DNA of 64,000 nucleotides from Pleodorina starrii (Eukaryota; Chlorophyta; Chlorophyceae; Chlamydomonadales; Volvocaceae). Below, piece by piece: positions 37,319 through 47,300 of the stretch. Both the position numbers and the translations under genes were made by a program. The notes beneath the pieces were generated by a model. That model was given only the letters and a program-made list of their open reading frames with translations. It was not told the origin of the DNA and searched no databases. Location of the stretch: assembly GCA_030267565.1 (NCBI GenBank), contig BRXU01000019.1, positions 1,290,501-1,354,500 on the forward strand, in the 5' to 3' direction. The first letter of the stretch is position 1; each line of letters begins with the position of its first letter.

Positions 37319-38019
37319 TCACATCGACCTTGGGTCGGCACCATGCGGCCCTCACCTCCAGAACGCGTCACGCTCCCCGCTTATGTGTGTGTGTATACGT
37401 CGTACCCGTCCGTACCTAGTATTCCCCCCGGGACTAGCGCCGTCTTGTCCGTGCTGTGCCTTTCGCATTCGGGGCCAGAGGCGTGGGTTGGAGGCCTCTG
37501 GAGCAGCAGCAACAGCAGCAGCAGCAGGGTTACCCACCACCCACGCTTTGCCCTGCTCGTCTCTGCTAATATGCCCGGCCCCCTGGCGGGGCAGCTGGCC
37601 CCGCTGACTCCTCCCGTCAGGCTCTGCAGCCTTTGCAATGTGACAACCCCCAAAATCAACCCCAGCAACCGCACACGCACACAACCGTCGCAGAGAAAGG
37701 CGCGTCGCCCACACCCCCGTCCATCCCAGTCACCTGCCTGCGTATCACCCCCTCCCCTCACACACACACATGAGCCAGAAGTGCGGCCAGGCCTCCCGCG
37801 CCTAACCCCCCCCCCCACCCCTCCTACACACACATGCCCTCCTGCCATTGCATCCCTCATTTTCCATCACTGCTGAAAGCCCCCCTACCTCCACCCCCGT
37901 TCACGGGCTCCGGCCTATACGTGGATATCCCCCCCTCCGCACGACCCCGCTGCCCACCACACCGCACCCCTTCCCCCCGCCTCCGTTCCCCCGCTCCACC
38001 CCCCCCCTCTTGCTTCTTT

Positions 38020-41000
38020 CTACCCGCTCCCACTGCTGGTGCTCGCGCCAACACTTGTGCCGCTGCTGCTGCTGATGATGTTGCCCCCCTGCTGCTGCTG
38101 CTGCTGGCTCCGCTCCTCCTCCCGCTCCTGCCCCTGCGCCTTCCCCTGCCCCTCGAGCTGCGACTCTCGGGCCCGGGGGCTGAAGAACGCCGTCATCTTT
38201 CGCTGCTTGTTGGACTCCCGCACCCCGCCACCCTTGCGCCCCCCGACACCCTCCTCCACCGCCCCCACCCCCTCCCGTCCGCCCCGGCGCTTCCCGCCGC
38301 CCCTGGGCCCCCCCTCCGGGGCCCCTCCACGGCCCCTGCTGGGCCCCGCTGGGGCGCTCCACGTCTCCCGCACGGCGGCTGCCAGGCGCTCCGCCTCCGC
38401 GCGCTCCAGGGAGGGTAGCCCCCCAGCCGAATAGGCCACTTCCGCAGAGAAGCCAAACACCTGCGGCGGTGGGGGGTGGCGTCGAATCGGTGGCGGCACC
38501 ACCACCAGAACATGATCGGCAGTAGCGGTAGCGCGAGAGCAGTAGCAGCAGTCAAGGTCTACAAGGGCACCGGTAGGTCCATAGCGGCCGCACCGGCACC
38601 AGCAGCGGCAACACGAAGCCACGAAGACCGGTATGTAAACCGGCTCCAATGTACCGGTAATGTAAACCGATTCCAAACTTCCAATACGTACAACGGCGGA
38701 TCGGAAGGCCCGGCGGCAGCAGTATCATTGCAACATCAGGGCGGGCAGCAGGGGGAAGCCAGGGCCTAAACCCCAAAACCCTAAAACCCCAAAACCCTAC
38801 AACAACCCACCAGCATCAGTTGCGCAAACTCCTCCGCCGCCACCATGCCCCCCGTCGCCTCCGGGTGGCCCCGCGCAAAGTCGGGTCCCAGCCGCCCCCC
38901 CAGGTCCCCCAGTGGAGTGGCGGCCAGGGCGGGGTGGCCGCAGCGGTACGACACCGTATCCCTCAGCAGCGAAATGAGGTCCTCGGACGGACGGCAGCGC
39001 CGTACGGAAAAGTGGACCTGTGTACGAGAGCGTACGGTAGAGCGTGCTTCGGGGCACCGCCTCTCTCTCTCTCTGGGTTGGGGGCGTTGCGCGTTGCGTG
39101 TTGCGCCGTGCCCCACACTCGGGTGCACACGGCTGCGCCCCGGTCGCATCGCGCGGGATACCTGGGACCTTTGCCCCGGGGGGGGGCATTGGGTCGAAGC
39201 TGAAGGCACATCGTAAGCGGGCAGGCCGCTGGATCAGTGAGGAGGGCGGATGGCAGCGTCCGAGCGCGGGGGGCCTAGCCCGTAGCGCCGCCCACACCCA
39301 CGCGCGAAGGCGCGCTTTCCCACCCAGGTCGCCACATCCCCCCACCTCGCACACATGTATCGCACACCGCCACGTACCCGGCCGGGTGTGTATCCCCGGT
39401 TGCAGCACAGGACGGCCCTCAGCTTCCCGGAGGTGTCTCTGGAGGCCAGTCGGTGGGCCCACCTGGCACAGGAGGGGGCGGGGTGAGGGCGAGGAGGGGG
39501 AGGCGGGGAGAAGGAGGGGAAGGCGGAGGGAGGAGGGAGGCGTCCTTACCGGGACGGACGCGGGCGACAAAGACCCGCGGGACACGTGCGTGGGTGGGGG
39601 GTTTCACTGATACGCGCCAGTCACTCAGCCACCGACCCCGCCGTGCTGTGCTGTGCTGTGCTGTGCTGCGCATCTTCGGTAGGCTCATCGTCACTCAGCC
39701 GCTGATGCAAAAACCCGCAGCGCTTTCCGTCGTCGTTTCCCGGAGAGGGGGTTTCATACGGTAGCCGCAGCACGGACAACACGAAGTCCACCCGGCACCA
39801 CTCCTGACACCACTTCTGAAACCCGCCCACGGCGCCAATACATACGGTAGTGTCGTACCTCTGCGGCAGCAGCGGGTGCACCTGCCAGCCCGAGTCGACC
39901 GCCAGTAGTGCCATCGCCCCATCGGCGCTGAAACGCGGCGGCGTGGACGCAGTCAGGCGGGACAGCTCGGAGCCCAGTGCGGTGCGGGCCGCCAACAGAG
40001 CGGCGGCGCCGGGTACGGTCCCCTTGGCCAGGTTCACGGGCGCAGAGGCGGCGCAGAGCGCCCTCCAAGCGGTGGAGACGTCGCAATCCGGCGAGCGGCG
40101 GACTGGGGGGGCCGGGGGGGGGGGAAGGCAGGTGTAGCGTGGCGGTGTGGGCGTGGCGTGGCCACGCCACACCACGTGGCCACGTGGCCACGCCACACCC
40201 ATGGGTCGGTGTGGCGTGGCTGCGTGACGGCAGGCCGGGAGAAGCGAGGCTTTCGCGGGTTCCTCCCCCCGCGCCTCCCCCCGCCCAGCTCCCCGGCACC
40301 ATACACACCCCACATCCGGGCAGCCCCCGGTCGCCTCAATCCCTCCGACGGAGCCGCCTTCGTTGGGACCTGGCTTTGCTGCAGTCGCCTCTCCAGGGGG
40401 GCGCCTTTCACCGCGACATCGTCTATACCACCCGCCCACCCCCCACCCAGCACCCCCCCCAACCCCTCACCCGCATTGATCAGCGCCACCGCATTCCGGA
40501 AGTGCGTCTTGCGCCCCGCCGCGTGTGCCTCCCCCAGCAGCGGCAGTCCGGCGGTGAAGGAGCCCAGCCTCGCCTCCCCCAGGTCTCCCAGGCAGCCCAG
40601 CACTGCCAGCCAGGCCGTGGGGGGGCCGGCGGGCGGGTGCAGGGCCGAGCAGAGGCACCAGGCGAGCAGGGCGGAGGGGGCGACGGGGGGACAGCCGAAG
40701 GCGCTCACGGCCTTTGGGGAGTGGGGGGTGGGGAGGGAGGGCGGTGAGGGTGGCGGAGAGGGGGGTGGGGGGGGTGGGTGGGTGAGAGCTGAAGGGTGGG
40801 GCGTCCTGGTTAGTGGGGGGGGTAAGTGGAAGTGCTGAGTGGGGCGGAGCGGGGGGCAAAAAATTGATATCGCAGCGGAGACGAAGACGGCGTTAGCGAA
40901 CGGACCCCGAACCCAGTAATACTTACCGAGCGGGGGGCGGGGGAGGGCACTGGGCTCGAGGGGAAGGGGGGCCGAGGCAGGGCGTGGACAGCGGCGCGGG

Positions 41001-42475
41001 TGCTACCTTTTGACATACGGTCTGTGTGTGTTTGTCCCGTATGAATATGTGTGTATGTGTGTGTATATGTGTAACGGTATGTGTATGTTGAGGAACTTGG
41101 AAGGGGACTGGAGGGCTTGGAAGGGGGCTGGATGGTTGGGTGGGGCGTTGGTGAGTGCTTTCAAACTGAATCACCGGTGCCCACACAGCCGGGGGCACTC
41201 CGGGGGTCACCACCCGCACACACACCAGCCACCCAACCGCCAGAGCCCGAGCCCGGGCCCCAGACCCAATCCTTCCCGTCTTACCAAAGCTGTATCCCCA
41301 TGCCGACACAACATCAACGGCCAACCGCCAACCGTCAAGTGCAAGTAACCGCCAACCGCTTACCACTGCGCCCTCCGGGAAGCCATCAGGCTGGTGATGA
41401 TCCACAATCAGTGTTGGAACCACCTCCACCTCGCCCTCCACCTCGCCCTCCACCTCGCCCTCCACCTCGCCCTCCGCCTCGCCCTCCGCCTCGCCCTCCG
41501 CCTCACCCTCCCCCCCGCCCCCACGCCCGCCAGCCTCCGCTTGCTGCTGCTGCTGCTGCTGCTGCCCCTCCAACTGCTCCCCCGCCGCCTCCTCACCCCC
41601 GCCCTCGCCCTCGCCCCCGCCCCCGCTGCTGCTGCTCCTCCTCCTCCTCCTCCTCAGCACCGGTGGACCCGCCCTGCTGCCCATATCCAGCAACACCAGG
41701 GCGGTGGGGCGGGCGGCTGCCAGCCGGGCCGCCACCTCCGGCTGGTGCACGTTCTCACCCTTACCCAGGTGCACCACTGACAGGTCCACATCTGGACGAG
41801 GGAGGGCCGAGGCGGGAGGGCCGAAGGAGAAGGTGGAGAGACAGAGCCATAAGTTGCCGGAGGGGCTCGAGGGGTCGAGTTGTGAATATGGTTATGACGC
41901 CCCCGAGTGGTGTTGGGGGGGGGCAGGGAAGGGCGCTGAGGGCGCTCAGGGTGCCGAGGGTACCGAGGGCGCGGGGCAGGTGGATAATGGGGGATAACGA
42001 TCTGCATACCCGCTGCCGCTGCCGCCCTGCCGCCCGCCTCCCCTTTCGCCTCGTCCAACATCATCCGCAGCGTCCGGAACACAATGGCCCCGGCGCTGAG
42101 CCCGTCGGCGTCCTTGTCGGGCACGATCACGATGCGCCGCCGCGGCGCCGCCGGCGGTGACCCATGGGTCAGTGGCGTCGCCGCCGGAGGTGACCCATGG
42201 GTCAGCGGCGACGGTCCCCACAGCGCCCTGTGGAGGAACTCCACTCCGGCTGCCAGGCTGGACTGCGATGTGGGCCAGTCGGGGCCGAAGGTCTGCTGCG
42301 CGCGCGCGAGGGCGGGGGTGGCGGGCTGCTGCTGCGGCTGCGGCTTTTGTTGCGATGGGGTCGTGGGGCCCTTGGCGCGCGCAGTGCCGCCCTTTGCGGA
42401 GGTCTGAGGGCTGCCAGCAGAAGCAGAAGCACAAGCAGCGGCGGCGGCGGCGGCGGCGTTGGGAGCGCGGCGCAT
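38020..42475 (-). CDS. DHH-family phosphoesterase (RecJ-like) with C-terminal PIP box
   Basis: Seven exons join in frame to 703 residues: 42010-42475, 41364-41791, 40471-40711, 39859-40102, 39378-39462, 38811-39017, 38020-38460. A Met at 42604 would add 43 in-frame residues. DHH catalytic motifs are all present: IVIVPDKDADGLSAG (I), ALVLLDMGS (II), LIVDHHQPDG (III), LGCLGDLGE (IV). A DHHA1-type domain follows (LRAVLCCNRGYTPGRVHFSVR). DHH enzymes hydrolyse phosphodiester bonds; RecJ members are 5'-3' ssDNA exonucleases, and DNA as substrate is inference here. Between motifs II and III lies a roughly 85-residue Gly/Glu/Gln insert partly made of EGEA/EGEV repeats. The Arg/Gly-rich tail contains QRKMTAFF, a perfect PCNA-interacting (PIP) box. 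The acceptor before 40711 is AAG. Confidence 0.88.
38767..38800 (-). repeat. Telomere-like stretch just inside a DHH gene intron
   Basis: CCCTAAAA and CCCCAAAA units on the plus strand lie about 10 nt past the donor of the exon ending at 38811. Confidence 0.6.
40139..40226. repeat. GTGGCGTGGCCACGCCACAC inverted-repeat cluster
   Basis: Nested palindromes of GTGGC/GCCAC elements in a DHH gene intron (40103-40470) can fold into strong hairpins on either strand. Confidence 0.85.
41422..41513 (-). repeat. In-frame 12-bp coding minisatellite (EGEA/EGEV)
   Basis: Tandem CTCGCCCTCC(A/G)C units on the plus strand encode repeated Glu-Gly-Glu-Val/Ala inside the DHH protein, upstream of the DHH motif. 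Confidence 0.9.
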
Positions 42476-44332
42476 GCTTCCGGGTTGTTGCGCAGTTGCG
42501 AGTCGGGGCCCGTCGGCGGTTGGGAGCAAAAAACGGATCCGGAGCGCAGCGGCGGGGAAAAGGGGCGAGGAGGAGCTAATCAGCGCCCGTTCATTAGTCA
42601 GCATCAGTCAGTATTTGTCAACGTTTGAGCGCATCGCGTTTCCTTGCAGCAGTGAAATGCGAAAAGCTTGCAGCGACGTAGGGACCTTGTTTCTGTGCTT
42701 CTGTGCGGGCTTCTGTGCTTCTGTGCCTTAATTGTGCTGCTGCTGCTGCTAATGGTGTGCTAATGGTCGTAGTATTTAGGCCGACAAGGGGAAAAGGGAC
42801 CGACAGCATCGGCTCCACATCCACATCCGGCGATGGCCTCAAGGGGCCCTTATAGAGGGTGACGGTGGTGACGCTACCGGGTCGTGACGACGTGGTTCGC
42901 GGGGCACCTGCCGGTTACCGGGGCGCCTGCCGGTTGTCGTACCGGGGTGGATCCCAAATTCTCGACGCGGCTGACCTGTAGACGCTGATCTCGTGGTGTT
43001 GTGATCGGGGCCGCCCCTGCCCCCTTGTGGTGCAATCGGCGCTTGCTGGCTGCGATGACGACCCACCCAACCTAATCAGTCACCGACCGACCCGCGGGTC
43101 GCAACCCGCAGACCCGGGCAGGGGGCGCACCGGCAGCGCTGGTGGTGGTGGTGGTAGTGGTGGTGGTGGTGGTGGTGGTCGATCAGCCCGGCGGCATTGC
43201 CCCCGCGCCTCGTTCGCCCTTCGTTCCATTTTACGTTTGCGGCCCGGTGGTTGCGGTGGACCCTCCCCGCATCCTCGATCGGGTTGAGGGTTGAGGGTTG
43301 AGGTCGGCCCCGGTTCCGCCAAACACGGTATACGAGAGCCCCAAAGAGCGCCCCGGGGGTCAAGAGCCGCAAGAGCCGCGAAATATACGAGAGAGGAGCG
43401 ACCCGCGGGTCTGTGTGTCGCTAGCCGGGTCGCTGGCGGGGAGCCGTGGTGGGCGCAGTGTTTGCCTTCCCGCATGATTGCTGTCGGGTGACGCCAACTG
43501 TGACTGGGACTTTTGACTGTGACGACTGTCGCCGCGCGGCGGAGCAGTGATCCAGGCGATGGGATCCCTTCGGCGTTTATCCCTTCAGTTTGCCACATGG
43601 CCACCTTGCCAGCAGGGGCCCGGCGCTGCGGCGCTTCACGGGTGCGGATCGGCCGAGGCGCGGAGGAACGGAATTCGCTCGTCAGGTCTTCGTTGAAGCG
43701 CATGCGCGCGCGGGCGCTTCCTTTCGTACACGTTGAGTGTCGGCGGCGGCGGTCGTAGCGGCGGCGGCGCGGCTCGTGTGCCGTCAGTCCCATCCAATGA
43801 TCTCGCCACCCTCGCAAAACGCATGGCGTCATCGGCGGAGGCGGCGGCGGTGAGCCGTTGGGTGGGTCGGTGGGTCGCTGACAAAGCGCGAAGCAGCGCG
43901 GATACCGAACTCGCGATTGACCTCGCCCGTTTCCTCTCGCGCATTATTGCACCACCACCACCCCGGCAAGGCGAGTCCGACAGAGACGAAGGGGGCCCCA
44001 AGGCCCCGATGGCGGACGCTCGAAGACGTGCAGGAAAACGTGACACCACGTCTTCGTACAGGTTAAAATTCGTGACACCATTCCTGGTCATTTCCGTTCA
44101 CTACGGTATCCGCTCACCCACACCGCTATGTGCCCCTCGCCGCGCTTCTCCCCTCACTGATACCTCCGGGCAGCCGCTGTCCTCAGCATCTAGCCCCCAC
44201 CCTGCCCTTGAACGGCACCAGCGCGCACTCCTCTGGGGCGCTTCCCCCAAACCCCCATAGCCCTTTCCAGGAGGTCCTTTCCGGAGAGTGAGTCGCGCCA
44301 TTCAGCGCCATTTCGGCCGCATTTGAGAAAAC
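42476..44332. other. Divergent region between DHH gene and extracellular-protein gene
   Basis: About 1.85 kb without a supportable gene; it should hold both promoters. It contains a (GGT)n run, two copies of the GACCCRYGGGTC palindrome (43089, 43400) and GAGGGTT direct repeats near 43285. A 175-codon plus frame (43733-44260) starts only at a non-ATG codon and matches nothing known to me. Confidence 0.45.
43141..43180. repeat. (GGT)n microsatellite
   Basis: About 13 GGT units with one GTA interruption, in the divergent intergenic region. Confidence 0.9.
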
Positions 44333-47300
44333 ATGACAGCGCGGTCTCAGGCGCTTCTGGCCGCGGCCCTGGCGGCCGCGGCGCTGCTCCTTGCCACCAC
44401 CACGACTTGGCTCGGCCCCTCCGCGGCGTTCGCCAGACCGGTGCCTGCAAGCGAGCTGTCGCTGGGTGAGCCGGGAAGGGAGGCGAATGAGAACAAGAAA
44501 AAGAAGAAGAAAATTAGTTTGCTTCTTTAGGGAACCGTATGTTTTGGCATTTGCGAGAGTTGCCCGAGAGCGGAGTGACGGCTTCCGGATATCCGGAACG
44601 AGGCGCGCCGCCGCCGCGAGACCGACGGCGACCGACAGCTCTCCAACAGCCGGGGGCGGGGGCCCGAGGTCAAGGCGCCAATGCTTTATTTTCATATGTG
44701 AAGAATTTGATTGCTATTTTGTGGAATGGCCTTGGCTTCGGTGTTCTGCTGTTCCGCAATGGGCTTGCAACGCTTCCGGTGCCGGGCTCGCGGAGCGGAT
44801 CTCTTGTTGCTCTCGTGGTTTCTGCGGGATGCTCACATGTCGCATCACTTTCTAACTAACTTTGTGGGATGTTGAGCTTTTGACCACGACAGCATCAGGT
44901 TGCGGTATGCACGGGCCATCCTGAGGGGCGCAGGGGCCGCTGTAACCGAATCGTTCAATGAACCAAAGCCGCACCGTTCAATGAACCAATTCTGGCCCAA
45001 TGCTAAAGTGCGCTGCTTTGCGGCTGGGCCTGCGCCCTGCTCCTCGGTCGTGGCCCCCCCCTGGCGCCTGGCCTCGCCTTATGCTTTTCTGAAATTTGAT
45101 GGTGCGTCCCTCTGCCCACGTCCCTGTCCCTCTGCCCACGTCCCTGCCCTGACCCTTCCTGCCCGCAATGACAGCCGCCGTCGGGACTACGGCCGTCGGC
45201 GGGACCCGGCTCCTCCTACAGGGGGCGGATGTCTCGGGCGGCGGCGGCAGTGATGCCAGCGGCGGCGGCGGCGGTAATGCTACCACGGGCGGCAATGCCA
45301 CGAGCGTTGGCGGCGGCGGCGGCGGCAACGAGACCACCAGCGGTGGCGGCAATGTCACCACCGGCGGCGGCGGCGAGGGCAATGTGACTGCACCTGTGGT
45401 GGTGGCTGCACCTGTTGAGAACGCAACCGGCAACGCCACTTTCGGAGTGGAAGGCAACGCCACCGCTGCCCTGCCCACCAACGTCACCTCGGAGGGCAAC
45501 GTCACCTTTGCGCCCACCACCACCGCCACCGCCCCCCCGGGCAACGCCACCGCCCCCCCGGGCAACGCCACCGCTGAAGCTGCCGGTCCGGGCACGGAGG
45601 CCAATGCCACCCAGCCCACCGCCAATGCCACCCAGCCAACCGACAACGTCACCCAGCCAACCGCCACCGCTACCCAGCCCACCGCCAATGCCACTCAGCC
45701 CGCCCCCAACGTCACCCAGCCGGCCCCCAACGACACCCAGGTGGTGTACGTGCCCGCCCCCGTGCCTGTCCCCGCCATCAACCGCACTGGGGTGGAGGCC
45801 CCCGAGGTGATCCGCAACGGCACCCAGCTGGCGGAGCAGGCGCTCAACGGAACCATCACACCCACCGCACAGGTACGGATGTAGTGTAGTACAGCAGCAG
45901 TACGGAAGGAAGGGAGGAAGATACGGGAGTACGGAAGGGGGCGGGCCGAGCGATGCCCTCCATTAAGAGAGCGCCGCCATCGTCGGAATCAACAGAAAAG
46001 AGTCCTGGGTCGGCCCGGGCTCCGGAACCGCTCGGCAACCTCCCCTCCCCCCTGAGGTCGAATCTTGCGACTGATCTCACCCCAGCGACCCAACCACCCA
46101 CGGAACCCCGCCTGCTCCTCTCATCTCTCCCTGCCTTCCGAAGTCCTATTGCCCCAACCTACCCGCACCCCCCGCCCCCCCCGCTGCGGAACAGTCCTAG
46201 CCGCCTGCGCCTCTACCCCGGCTGCTGCAACCACACTCACTGTTCCCGTCTTTGCTCCGTCTGCTCTCCCTCCTTCCCTCCCTCCTGCCCTCCCTCGCCT
46301 TGCCCCTTCCCCTGTCTCTCTCTCCTCCTCCTCCTCCCCCTCCTCCTCCAGGCGCTAACGGGTCTGTTCAGCGCCAACGCGACCGCCGAAGCCGCCGCCA
46401 GCGTCGTCAGTGCGGTGCAGTCGGGTGACGCGGTCAGTGCGGGCGCGGCGCTGCTGGCCGCCGCCGCGGGGGGCCGGGCGGCGGCGGGCGCGGTGGCGCA
46501 AGCTACGGTCCAGGCGGCTACGCAGAATGTGCAAGTGAGGCGGGAAGGCGGGAGGGACAGGGGCGGGAGGTACAGGGGCTGGGGCGGAGGGGTTGGCGCT
46601 TGGGAGAGGGGAACAACGAGTGGTGTGGTTGACGCGAGTTTTCCTGTATAGCATGGCATGGCATGACATGACAGGGGGGGGGGCAAGGGCGGGTGCACTG
46701 TTCCGTAGGCCGGGTTTTCCTTTTGGGGCCCATGACGCCTGGATGGGGAGGAGGGGGGAAAGGCCCGCCGCTGCAGAGGAGACATGACATGACAGGACAG
46801 GACAGCGGCGGCGCTGCACCAAACGGCAGTCAGTCTCCCCGCAGGGGATCTGCGGGGAATCTGATGCGGTTGCTGCTGAATCCGGGTGTGGGTGTCCAGT
46901 CGGGTTGCACTCCGCCGGCAGTCGTGGGGGCCATCGGGTCTTCGGATGGGGTGTTCAGGGGGCTGGGGCGCCGCCGAAGACACGAATCTGATCAGCTGAC
47001 CTAGTACCTCCCATTCGGCGCTCGGGAGGCCCCCACCCCCCACCCCTCACTCCCAGGAACGAGCCTGCCCAGCCAACGCCCCCTGCCCCGCGCCCGCGCC
47101 CTCCTCTGCCCTGCCTCTCTCCCCACTGTCCTCCCTCCCTGTCCTCCCTCACCCTCACCCTCCCTCCCCCTCACCTCCCCGCAGGCCACCGCCCAGGCTC
47201 TGGCCCAGTCTGCGGTGTTGGCTTCCGCTGTGGGGGCGGTGGATGTGTTCGCGCAGGCGCAGTCGCAGGCGTTCGCGGCGGCAAGGAACGGAGGGGCGGA

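Larger units (their letters stand above)
35652..38019. other. Convergent 3' region between PCO-like and DHH genes
   Basis: It contains the PCO 3' UTR, the DHH gene 3' UTR on the minus strand (about 37300-38019), and about 1.1 kb with no gene I can support. Open frames such as 36196-36807 have no recognisable domain. Short CACAT-type repeats occur at 37276-37326. Confidence 0.45.

Noticed and set aside
40918..40928. ATACTTACC, resembling the U1 snRNA 5' end
   Set aside because: No U1 stem-loops or Sm site follow; it is a chance match inside a DHH gene intron.
43733..44260. 175-codon frame upstream of the extracellular-protein gene
   Set aside because: Starts at a non-ATG codon, has no homology I can see, and lies where a promoter is expected.
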